The translations under genes were made by a program, and so were the position numbers. From contig JAKCBB010000028.1 of NCBI GenBank assembly GCA_021839365.1, positions 1 through 6,395 on the forward strand: a stretch of DNA of 6,395 nucleotides, in the 5' to 3' direction. The notes beneath the pieces are model-generated. The model ran no database searches. It saw only the letters and a program-made list of their open reading frames with translations, and had not been told where the DNA came from. Of this stretch, positions 1 to 5,674 are shown one piece after another (positions within the stretch are counted from its first letter, which is position 1; every line of letters starts with the position of its first letter). Origin of the DNA: a bacterium. Lineage in GTDB: Bacteria > Patescibacteriota > Minisyncoccia > UBA6257 > Colwellbacteraceae.

Positions 1-1157
1 CTTCTCGCTACTTTTGCCTGCAAACGAAGCTCGGAAACTATTTTATTTTTAAGCTCTTCCGCTTTTCCGTCTATTTCCTTTTCGTCATTTCCGGAAAACT
101 CGACCTGGAGGATAAGTTTCGGCAATCCGCCCTTTAGGAGCATAAAGAACTCCGGAAGGAAGCTGAAAGCTATGGACAAAAGGTTTTTTGCTCCCATAAG
201 CTTGGCGAAGGACGGGAAGAATTTTATCGCCAGTTTCAGGGTGTTGTCATCGTACGCCTCAAAACTCTCCGGATTCATCGGCAGGACGTCGTTTATGACC
301 TTGGCCAGAGGATCCAGGTTTTTTAGGAAAATTACCACCAGCCGGGAGTATTTTTCCGCCGGGACAAGATCAAGGGTGGCGTCGCTTAACAAGCCGAGAG
401 TGCCTTGTGCCCCGACAAACAACTTAACCGGATTAAAAATATCCTTCTCTTTATCCCAAACATTCCAGAGATAATAACCGGCGGAATTTTTATGGACCTT
501 CGGCTTGGCTTGCTCCAGCAACTCGTAATTTTCGGATACAAGCTTATACAGCTTGCCGTAAAGCTCTCCCTCGAATCCCCCGGCCGAGATTTTCGCGTCC
601 AGCTCCTTTCGGTTCAGCGGTTTAAGGGTGTGCGATTTACCATCGCTTAAAACGGCATCGACTTGTTCTACGAAGTTTTCCGTTTTGCCGTACCTTAAAG
701 ATTTCTCGCCTCCGGAGTTGTTGTTGACTATTCCGCCGACGGCGCATATTTCTCTTGAAGCCGGATAAGAGGGAAAAATAAGATTTTTCTTTAATGTTTC
801 TTTTTCCAAGTCCCGATAAAAAACTCCCGGCTGAACCTGTACCGACTTGTCTTTGACTTCGCCGATTTTCGTGAAATATCTGCCGAAGGAAACGATAATC
901 GAGGAGTTAAGCGGCCCGCCGCTCATATCGGTTCCGGCGGAACGGCCGGTCAGGGACAACTCCGCGTCGTCCTTTTTATGCTCATTAACGAATTTTACGA
1001 GATTTTCCAAATCCTCCGCGTCTTTAGGAAAGACCACCGCCCGCGGCTTAACTTCGAACAGGCTGGCGTCGTGGCTGTATTCGCTTAACGCGTCGGCCGA
1101 GTCTTCTACGTCGCCTTTGATTACCTTTTTTAATTCCTCTTTAAGATTATCTATCAT
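1..1157 (-). CDS. FAD-binding oxidase/dehydrogenase (GlcD / D-lactate dehydrogenase type), C-terminus missing
   Basis: The reading frame starts at ATG 1155-1157 and stays open through the left edge, giving 385 residues without a stop. It belongs to the FAD-linked oxidases of the vanillyl-alcohol-oxidase/PCMH fold (COG0277), which oxidise 2-hydroxy acids such as lactate or glycolate. The FAD-binding half is clear: the loop LTGRSAGTDMSGGPLNSS is at residues 69-86, CAVGGIVNNNSGGEKSLRYG at 138-157, and GAQGTLGLLSDATLDLVP at 249-266. The start of the FAD-oxidase C-terminal domain follows (about 267-385). Family members are usually 450 residues or longer, so the distal substrate domain, and any iron-sulfur domain, lies outside the window and the substrate cannot be named. 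No Shine-Dalgarno sequence is visible. A promoter 25 bp upstream supports the ATG, although a TTG at 1227-1229 is in frame. The flavin operon lies 103 bp upstream on the same strand, so weak cotranscription by read-through is possible. Confidence 0.9.
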   Translation of the reverse strand, partial: MIDNLKEELKKVIKGDVEDSADALSEYSHDASLFEVKPRAVVFPKDAEDLENLVKFVNEHKKDDAELSLTGRSAGTDMSGGPLNSSIIVSFGRYFTKIGEVKDKSVQVQPGVFYRDLEKETLKKNLIFPSYPASREICAVGGIVNNNSGGEKSLRYGKTENFVEQVDAVLSDGKSHTLKPLNRKELDAKISAGGFEGELYGKLYKLVSENYELLEQAKPKVHKNSAGYYLWNVWDKEKDIFNPVKLFVGAQGTLGLLSDATLDLVPAEKYSRLVVIFLKNLDPLAKVINDVLPMNPESFEAYDDNTLKLAIKFFPSFAKLMGAKNLLSIAFSFLPEFFMLLKGGLPKLILQVEFSGNDEKEIDGKAEELKNKIVSELRLQAKVAR

Positions 1158-1181
1158 GTTTATTTTATCGTTGCCACTAAA

Positions 1182-1210
1182 ATAATGCTTCCGAGACTGA
1201 AGCTTGTAAA
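1182..1210 (-). promoter_or_regulatory. Candidate sigma70-type promoter for the FAD oxidase gene
   Basis: Read on the minus strand, a -35 box TTTACA (1205-1210, 5 of 6 consensus) is followed by a 17-base spacer and a -10 box CATTAT (1182-1187, 4 of 6). Transcription would begin near 1175, giving a leader of about 18 bases before the ATG at 1157. The site sits in the only gap between the flavin operon and the oxidase gene, where a promoter is expected. I see no convincing intrinsic terminator in the same gap (1158-1260), only an imperfect GC-rich palindrome around 1223-1252, so the operon transcript may also run into the oxidase gene. Confidence 0.45.
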
Positions 1211-1260
1211 GAGGAAAGGTTTTACGCAACCGTATTTATCGGCCGGCGTGCGACTCATTA

Positions 1261-2793
1261 TCACGCCAATCCCGGGAAATAATCGGTTTTTATCTTTTTG
1301 GGATCAAGTTCCATTTCGATAAGGATTTTTTTAAAACTGTCCACAAGCGACCGCGGACCGGAGATATAAAAAGTTCTTTCAAGATAATCCGGAGCCTCTT
1401 TTCTTATCGTATCCGCGTTCAAAAACCCCGTCTTTCCGTTCCAGTTATCGGACTTGCCGAGACCATTAACGGCATATACGGGTTTCAGCCCGATGCGTCT
1501 TTCCGCTTCATCGAAAATATTTCTGTACGCCAAGTCCTCCGGGGTTCTCGCGGAGTAGAACAAAACCATATCCCTTTTTTCGTTCCGGCCAACCAGATGC
1601 GTTATTATGGACCTGAACGGCGTTATTCCTATTCCGCCGGCGATAAACGCCAGTTTCTCGTTTTTATTTCCGGGCAGGACAAAATCCCCCGCCGGCTGGG
1701 CGGCAAGAATTATATCCCCGGGAACAGCGGAAAACAAAGCCTGTTTGAAACTGCTGGCATTGGGATAGAATTTAACGCCTAATTTTATTTCTTTTTCGTC
1801 CGGCGGGGAAGCGATGGTAAAAAAACGTCTGTTTCCTCGGCTATCCGGCTTACGATGATTCAGGGTCCATTCCATATACTGTCCGGGAGAGAATCTTACA
1901 ACCCTGTCCGACTCGAAACAAAACTCGTAAACGTCATTCGACAGGCGGGTTTTTTTCTTAAGCCTCATTATATGCCTGCCCTTCGGGCTTATGGCAAACG
2001 AAAACAGGTTGCCGATAAGAAGCGCGAGTTCCGGAGTGGAGTAAATCGAACCGAAGTGCATGATCGGCGGAAAAAATAAGCCTATAAGCGCCGCGTAAAT
2101 AATCCGCATATTGCGAGTCGGCGGAACAGTCAAGGGTTCGGTAAGCATAATCGTTGACATAAATACCATCGGCGTAACGGTTACCGCCTGCCAAACCGCC
2201 GTAAGGAGAGAAACTCCCTTCGTTATATCGAATATCGCGGAGAAAAGTATCGCTACCGCCCCGAAAATCCAAACCATCTCAAACCTGGCAGTTTTTCTAA
2301 CCACAATAAAGCCGGCAACGGCGGCAAAAGGAAGCATATAGAGCGTTCCAACCCACCAGCTTGCGGTCTGGTTTATGGTAAGGGCCGTGAGAGCTACCGC
2401 GAACGCCGCGGGGTTAAAAATATGCTTCTTGTTAAACGAAAGGATAAACTTTGAGGCCATCGCCCAGACCGCCGCCCATCCTAAGAATCCCAATCCGGAC
2501 GCGGAAAAGAAGCGGTCCGGAGAAACCGGAGTTATGATAAGCGCCAGTATAAAGGAAGTTATGTATGCCGATTCAACGTTTGTCGGAACTTCAAACACTA
2601 TGGAGAATATCTTGTTAACCAGAAGAGCGGCGCCAAGGATGATCCCGGTGGAAAAAATCAGGGAAACAGCGGTAAAAGGAAGAAGGCCGAATAGACTCAA
2701 GACGCAAGCCGAAGCTAGCAAAAACAAAAGCGCGTACAGGGTGATTCTGTACATGGTTATCTTATTCAGAAAGCCGTCTATAAAATCAAGCAT
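1261..2793 (-). CDS. RnfD/NqrB-like membrane domain fused to a ferredoxin-NADP+ reductase-like FAD/NAD(P)H domain
   Basis: This 510-residue fusion should move electrons between cytoplasmic NAD(P)H and the membrane. Residues 1 to about 268 are a polytopic membrane domain with roughly eight to ten hydrophobic segments and RnfD/NqrB-type signatures: IFNPAAFAV at 125-133 and LTEPLTVPPTR at 217-227. Residues about 274-510 are an FNR-type module: the FAD motif RRFFTIASP is at 322-330, the nucleotide-binding GGIGITP at 386-392, YISGP (the place of the usual CGP) at 476-480, and the C-terminus is DYFPGLA. By analogy the reductase lies in the cytoplasm. The Rnf/Nqr covalent flavin motif SGAT is absent; the likely equivalent stretch reads ITKGVSLLTA (190-199). 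The ATG overlaps the end of the ApbE gene by 8 bases (ATGCTTGA), which suggests translational coupling. It is the last gene of the operon. The direction of electron flow and the final acceptor are not shown by the sequence. Confidence 0.9.
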   Translation of the reverse strand: MLDFIDGFLNKITMYRITLYALLFLLASACVLSLFGLLPFTAVSLIFSTGIILGAALLVNKIFSIVFEVPTNVESAYITSFILALIITPVSPDRFFSASGLGFLGWAAVWAMASKFILSFNKKHIFNPAAFAVALTALTINQTASWWVGTLYMLPFAAVAGFIVVRKTARFEMVWIFGAVAILFSAIFDITKGVSLLTAVWQAVTVTPMVFMSTIMLTEPLTVPPTRNMRIIYAALIGLFFPPIMHFGSIYSTPELALLIGNLFSFAISPKGRHIMRLKKKTRLSNDVYEFCFESDRVVRFSPGQYMEWTLNHRKPDSRGNRRFFTIASPPDEKEIKLGVKFYPNASSFKQALFSAVPGDIILAAQPAGDFVLPGNKNEKLAFIAGGIGITPFRSIITHLVGRNEKRDMVLFYSARTPEDLAYRNIFDEAERRIGLKPVYAVNGLGKSDNWNGKTGFLNADTIRKEAPDYLERTFYISGPRSLVDSFKKILIEMELDPKKIKTDYFPGLA

Positions 2794-3532
2794 GTGCGTA
2801 TCTAGAAAATCCGCTGGTCATCGTGGATATTCCCTTTTTGTCTATCGAATACCCCTCGAAACCGTCCAGTTTTTCTACGAACTCTATCCCCCTCCTCCCC
2901 ATGGCAAATGCCGCTGTAGCGAACCTATCCGCCTCATAAATATTCGGACCGATAACCGTCAGGCTTATTACTTCTTCCAGTTCGTCTTTGAAATCTTTCG
3001 GGTTATAAATATGCCTGCCGCGGATATACAGCCCCGAGGTGGCTACGCCTTCCCTGTCCGCGTATATCACTTTTACGATTTCGTCCTGCTTCAAGGGATT
3101 TTTTATTCCGATACTCCATTTTTCCCCGCGGCTATTTCTACCGTTAACCTGAACGTCTCCTCCGGCATCCACGTAAAAATTCTTAAATCCTTTCTCTTCG
3201 AGGATCTTCGCGGCGCCATAAATAGCCCATCCCTTGACTATGCCCGACGGATCTATTTTTCCGTCAGGCGCAGTTATGTCAAAATACCCGTCCGTCTCCA
3301 CTGCGGTCTTATCGGAAAGCTCAAGTATCTCTTTCATGTCGCCGCTATATGATTCTTCTCTTATCTCTCCCCTGTTAATTCTCGATATCTCGCTTTCTTC
3401 TTTATATGTGCTGAACTTGCCATCGATATAACTGAAATAATGCAAAACTTCTTCGAGATCGCTTCTTCTCGCGGAATCATCAACAATTTCTACCGTAACA
3501 GGCATGCCCATGATAATCCGAGTCTCTTTCAT
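2786..3532 (-). CDS. apbE: FAD:protein FMN transferase (ApbE family), short form without signal peptide
   Basis: ApbE enzymes use FAD to attach FMN covalently, by a phosphoester bond, to a Thr or Ser in target proteins. Family landmarks in this 248-residue protein are MGMPVTVEI (8-16), the central DPSGIVKGWA (94-103), YVDAGGDV (120-127), ATSGLYIRGRHIYNP (164-178) and ADRFATAAFAMG (201-212). In that last motif D202 and T206 fit the usual Mg2+-coordinating Asp/Thr positions. Family members are often 300-350 residues and begin with an export or lipoprotein signal. This one begins directly at the catalytic fold, so it looks cytoplasmic. Extending the frame upstream into the preceding gene gives no hydrophobic segment. 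It lies 4 bases after the FMN-binding protein gene and overlaps the membrane reductase gene by 8 bases, so it is the central gene of the operon. Its most obvious substrate is T142 of the protein encoded just upstream. The family call is secure; the cellular location is inference. Confidence 0.95.
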   Translation of the reverse strand: MKETRIIMGMPVTVEIVDDSARRSDLEEVLHYFSYIDGKFSTYKEESEISRINRGEIREESYSGDMKEILELSDKTAVETDGYFDITAPDGKIDPSGIVKGWAIYGAAKILEEKGFKNFYVDAGGDVQVNGRNSRGEKWSIGIKNPLKQDEIVKVIYADREGVATSGLYIRGRHIYNPKDFKDELEEVISLTVIGPNIYEADRFATAAFAMGRRGIEFVEKLDGFEGYSIDKKGISTMTSGFSRYAHA

Positions 3533-3536
3533 CTTA

Positions 3537-4022
3537 TTAATTTTTCGCCTGCGATAACGCGCTTTGAAGCGATTCCTGGAACGCGCCGCTCGTCTGCGTG
3601 GCCCCCGAAATTATATCGACATTCGCGCTTTGTGCTTGTATGGCTTCCTGCTTAAGCATCGGCAAGGCAACCTGGCTCACATACATAGAATGTCCGGTAT
3701 CGCTGGGGTATTGCAGAATACGGATATTCGAAAGCCTGCCGTTGGAAATCACGGCCGCTACTTGCACTGTTCCGAAAAAAGCGTCGGCCGGCGCGCCGGT
3801 ATATGTCCCATCAACGTACGCACCTTGATTCCTCTTATATCGAGAGGAACTTTTACCGGAGGGCGCGGGAGAAGATTGGGCCGGCACCTGGTTGGCCGGG
3901 GGTATCGGAACAGGCGGAGCAACCGCTATCTTGTTTCCGGCCGCATCGCTGTTCTGTTTTATAAGAACAATATAAAACGCGAATATTAAAATCGTGGCTA
4001 TGGAAAAAACCAGCTTTCTCAT
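3537..4022 (-). CDS. Membrane-anchored FMN-binding domain protein, probable ApbE substrate
   Basis: This 161-residue protein is built in three parts. A hydrophobic N-terminal segment (residues 3-21, after MRK) acts as an uncleaved anchor or signal. A Pro/Ala/Ser-rich linker (about 33-60) follows. An FMN-binding domain of the NqrG/RnfG/FMN_bind type (about 65-161) completes it. The decisive motif is ISGATQTSGAF at 138-148; T142 corresponds to the threonine that ApbE modifies with FMN in this family. Conserved upstream features are YVDGTYTG (69-76), YPSDTG (105-110) and the helix LPMLKQEAIQAQSANVD (120-136). It should sit outside the cytoplasmic membrane and carry covalent FMN as an electron carrier. 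It is the first gene of the operon, and the apbE gene starts 4 bases after its tandem TAA TAA stops. No Shine-Dalgarno sequence lies close to the ATG. No lipobox cysteine is seen. The family call is strong; its redox partner is inferred from gene order. Confidence 0.92.
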   Translation of the reverse strand: MRKLVFSIATILIFAFYIVLIKQNSDAAGNKIAVAPPVPIPPANQVPAQSSPAPSGKSSSRYKRNQGAYVDGTYTGAPADAFFGTVQVAAVISNGRLSNIRILQYPSDTGHSMYVSQVALPMLKQEAIQAQSANVDIISGATQTSGAFQESLQSALSQAKN

Positions 4023-4053
4023 AAGTTTTGGATAATTTTAACTTTCCCAGATG

Positions 4054-4087
4054 ATTATATTATGAAAATTTAACTATATGCCGTCGA
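4054..4087 (-). promoter_or_regulatory. Candidate promoter of the flavin electron-transfer operon
   Basis: On the minus strand a perfect -10 hexamer TATAAT is at 4054-4059, and an overlapping CATAAT at 4059-4064. The latter is 17 bases from a TCGACG -35-like element at 4082-4087. TATAAT itself has no good -35 at 16-18 bases, so the exact -10 in use is uncertain. Either choice puts the transcript start about 25-30 bases before the ATG at 4022. The region is AT-rich and lies just downstream of the terminator of the neighbouring gene, as expected for a fresh transcription start. Confidence 0.55.
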
Positions 4088-4093
4088 GAAGCA

Positions 4094-4134
4094 TATAAAC
4101 AAAATCCACCTCGGCTTTCGCCTCATTGGTGGAT
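4094..4134 (-). terminator. Intrinsic terminator of the 4159-4761 gene, capped by a GAAA tetraloop
   Basis: On the minus strand the arms ATCCACC (4128-4134) and GGTGGAT (4104-4110) form a perfect 7-bp stem. Above an asymmetric internal loop, GGC and GCC close a GAAA (GNRA-type) tetraloop. A T-rich tail, TTTTGTTTAT, follows. It begins 25 bases after the stop codon of the 4159 gene and ends only 7 bases before the -35 of the flavin operon promoter, so it isolates the two units. Confidence 0.75.
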
Positions 4135-4158
4135 AAGGAAGGGCAATGAACATTGTCT

Positions 4159-4761
4159 CTACCGCCTCGCGAACGTCAGCTTGTTTTCCGGCCGCCACGA
4201 GCCATGGTTCTGGTAAACCGACAGCCATCTGCCGCTTTCGCCATGCAAAAGGACCAGATACACCGGCGTTCCGCTCGTATCACAGGTAACAAGCGTGATC
4301 CGTTCCCCGCGCGGCTGGTTTCGGTATTCCGCAGCCAGCCGGAATGAGGCTTCGAGAGGAACCGGAACGAGGCCTGCGCGAACCGCCGCCGCGATGACTT
4401 CGTCTTCCTTGGCTATCCTATTGAATCCGAAGAAGCTGACCGGCAAATTGATCAGATGCACGTCTGTCGCCACGGAGGAAACGCTTAGAACGAAAAGCAT
4501 TTCTTCGGCGGAGGAATTCAGGTTGCAGCGGCTGTCCGCTATGGCTGCGGATAGTTCTTTCCTGTCCGATGTGCCGGTACGAACGGTTCTTGTCGTCCAG
4601 CTTTGAAACTCCTTCAGGGCGGCGCGCAAGACAGATCCGAGAGCCTCGCGGTGGGCCTGCCACGCTTCCACCGTTTCCGGGTCGATTCTCAACCTGTCGA
4701 TTTCGGACGTGACGGCAATTCCGAAATCCCGTCTTTCTTTCGCAGTCAGATCGGAAGTCAT
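4159..4761 (-). CDS. Hypothetical protein, 200 residues, function unknown
   Basis: I do not recognise a characterised family. Translation is taken from ATG 4759-4761, giving MTSDLTAKERRDFG and 200 residues. The frame extends upstream to a TTG at 4825-4827, but that codon lies inside the promoter, so the shorter start is preferred. An SD-like AGAGGGG lies 11 bases upstream (4773-4779). The protein looks soluble: charged helical N-terminal half (1 to about 75), a more hydrophobic middle, and a C-terminal part containing AGLVPVPLEASFRLAAEYRN (130-149) followed by QPRGERITLV, TPVYLVLLHGESGRW and SWRPENKLTF. From memory, this end (AxxxGL, P, LR/LA, Y..QP.GE, G.P..YLV, RWL) resembles many small uncharacterised proteins of Patescibacteria; this is unverified. 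The sampled sequence is richer in GC (about 50-70% per 60-base line) than the flavin operon (about 40-45%). It has its own promoter and terminator and no operon partner. Confidence 0.72.
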   Translation of the reverse strand: MTSDLTAKERRDFGIAVTSEIDRLRIDPETVEAWQAHREALGSVLRAALKEFQSWTTRTVRTGTSDRKELSAAIADSRCNLNSSAEEMLFVLSVSSVATDVHLINLPVSFFGFNRIAKEDEVIAAAVRAGLVPVPLEASFRLAAEYRNQPRGERITLVTCDTSGTPVYLVLLHGESGRWLSVYQNHGSWRPENKLTFARR

Positions 4762-4817
4762 CACTCGTCTGTCCCCTCTTTCTTTACGGGACGATACGAA
4801 AAAAGAACACAAAAATG

Positions 4818-4846
4818 GATATACCAAAAATCATTGGCGGCGTCAA
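4818..4846 (-). promoter_or_regulatory. Candidate extended -10 promoter for the 4159-4761 gene
   Basis: On the minus strand a -35 TTGACG (4841-4846, 5 of 6) is followed by exactly 17 bases and TATATC (4818-4823, 4 of 6), preceded by TGG, an extended -10 element. The transcript would start near 4811 and carry a leader of about 50 bases. The upstream TTG alternative start at 4825-4827 would then not be transcribed, which decides the start of the gene at 4761. Confidence 0.6.
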
Positions 4847-4872
4847 TATTTTGGAATACAAATCTCGCTTTG

Positions 4873-4901
4873 TTTACGCACGGACGTCGCCATAGTAATA
4901 T
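4873..4901 (+). promoter_or_regulatory. Weak candidate promoter for the small membrane protein gene
   Basis: TTTACG (4873-4878) and TAATAT (4896-4901) are separated by 17 bases, and the start would fall near 4908, about 28 bases before the ATG at 4936. Both boxes match consensus only 4 of 6. The case rests mostly on the need for a promoter in this divergent gap: the minus-strand promoter lies 27 bases away. Confidence 0.35.
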
Positions 4902-4935
4902 TTCATAAACTGTTCCCGCAAAGGGTGGTAAAACG

Positions 4936-5142
4936 ATGCGCTCGAAGACGAAGGCTCTTGCTGATATTCTGCTTACGGCCTCCGGATTGATCATCGCATC
5001 CCCCATCGTGATACTTGTACCTTTTATACTTATCATGGTTATGGGTATTGTCGCACTCGCTTACTTGCGCGTCTTCCGCGATTGGTCAAAGAAACTCCCT
5101 GGTTCATTTGCAATCATTTTCAACCGCTACGCCCGTTCTTAA
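4936..5142 (+). CDS. Small membrane protein, 68 residues, function unknown
   Basis: A short gene opening with ATG at 4936. An SD-like GGGTGG (4923-4928) lies 7 bases upstream, which supports real translation. The product has a basic start (MRSKTK), a long hydrophobic stretch from about residue 10 to 44 interrupted by a proline at 23, probably two short membrane helices or a hairpin, and a basic tail (RVFRDWSKK, then NRYARS). It matches no family I know. It is divergent from the 4159-4761 gene, sharing the 174-base gap between them. Its TAA stop (5140-5142) lies in the loop of an intrinsic terminator whose 5' arm codes for the last residues. A longer frame from 5015 in another phase overlaps it, but that frame's true start is probably at 5171, so no overlap of genes is needed. 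Confidence 0.65.
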   Translation: MRSKTKALADILLTASGLIIASPIVILVPFILIMVMGIVALAYLRVFRDWSKKLPGSFAIIFNRYARS

Positions 5143-5159
5143 AACGGGCGTTTCCTTTT
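5129..5159 (+). terminator. Intrinsic terminator overlapping the end of the 4936-5142 gene
   Basis: The arms ACGCCCGTT (5129-5137) and AACGGGCGT (5143-5151) form a perfect 9-bp GC-rich stem with a five-base loop CTTAA, followed by the T-rich tail TTTCCTTTTAT. There is no T-tract on the opposite strand, so it acts on plus-strand transcripts. The stop codon of the upstream gene lies in the hairpin loop. Confidence 0.85.
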
Positions 5160-5164
5160 ATAAT
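5159..5164 (+). promoter_or_regulatory. Candidate -10 box for the DUF2127 gene, leaderless arrangement
   Basis: A perfect TATAAT sits at the end of the preceding terminator's T-tail. The expected start point, 7 bases downstream, is 5171, exactly the G of the proposed GTG start codon. The -35 region would fall in the terminator loop (around 5136-5141, TTCTTA) and is poor. The box is perfect but short, so it could be chance in AT-rich DNA. Confidence 0.45.
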
Positions 5165-5170
5165 GAAAAA

Positions 5171-5674
5171 GTGAGAAAAATCATCGGCAAAGAACAATCC
5201 ATTATAGACCTCGATCTGCACCGGCTGTTCGATCTGGGTGTTTTTCTTAAAGGCGTCGAGGGCGTGCTGGAAATAATAGGAAGCATCGGGTTGTTCCTTT
5301 TTAGAAACAGGCTGGTAGAAAAGACTATAAGATATATTACCCAGGGGGAACTTACCGAACATCCGCAAGACCATCTGACAAAAGCGGTAATTTACGTTTT
5401 CCAACACGTTACGGCGGGATCGGTGCATTTCGTCGCGGCGGTGCTTTTGATAAGCGGCGTGGTCAATCTGGTTTTGGTGTTCGGAATAATGAAAAAAGAC
5501 GTCTGGGCATACAGGGGCGCCATGATGGTGTTGTCTCTGCTTATTCTTTACCAGACCTACCGCGTGTTTTATCACGGCAGCAGCTTTCTCATCGCATCCA
5601 TAGTTTACGACGCCATAATCGTTCTTTTAGTAGCGCGCGAATACGCAAAACTTACAAAAACTACTTCTGCTTAG
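5171..5674 (+). CDS. DUF2127 domain integral membrane protein
   Basis: This is a 167-residue polytopic membrane protein of the DUF2127 family, a conserved family of unknown function. The N-terminal signature LHRLFDLGVFLKGVEGVLEI (residues 16-35) is typical. Hydrophobic segments lie at about 24-45, 77-106, 113-133 and 139-157. The loop LTEHPQDHLTK (61-71) and the ending VAREYAK (154-160) also fit the family. The frame stays open upstream to an ATG at 5015, but those 52 residues look nothing like the family and overlap the preceding gene and its terminator, so GTG 5171 is chosen. No Shine-Dalgarno sequence precedes it; a TATAAT placed 7 bases upstream suggests a leaderless mRNA. An ATG AAA AAG TGA mini-frame (5163-5174) overlaps the start. 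The gene ends 14 bases inside the 3' end of the opposite-strand rRNA methyltransferase gene. No function can be assigned. Confidence 0.85.
   Translation: MRKIIGKEQSIIDLDLHRLFDLGVFLKGVEGVLEIIGSIGLFLFRNRLVEKTIRYITQGELTEHPQDHLTKAVIYVFQHVTAGSVHFVAAVLLISGVVNLVLVFGIMKKDVWAYRGAMMVLSLLILYQTYRVFYHGSSFLIASIVYDAIIVLLVAREYAKLTKTTSA

Noticed and set aside
53..61. GCTCTTCCG, similar to the reverse complement of the Illumina adapter
   Set aside because: It lies inside an intact reading frame of the FAD oxidase, away from a contig end, and diverges from the adapter after nine bases.
847..1185. Plus-strand open frame of 112 codons
   Set aside because: It lies opposite the well-supported FAD oxidase frame, and its product has no recognisable features.
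1223..1252. Possible terminator between the flavin operon and the oxidase gene
   Set aside because: The palindrome is interrupted by mismatches and bulges and has no good T-tract after it.
2375..3352. Long plus-strand open frame of 325 codons
   Set aside because: It spans the antisense of two confidently identified genes, and its translation is low-complexity without domain signatures.
4762..4827. 22-residue N-terminal extension of the unknown protein from TTG 4827
   Set aside because: The TTG lies inside the predicted promoter, before the expected transcript start, and an SD-like site fits ATG 4761.
5015..5170. 52-residue N-terminal extension of the DUF2127 protein
   Set aside because: It overlaps the preceding gene and its terminator, and does not fit the family, whose homology begins just after GTG 5171.
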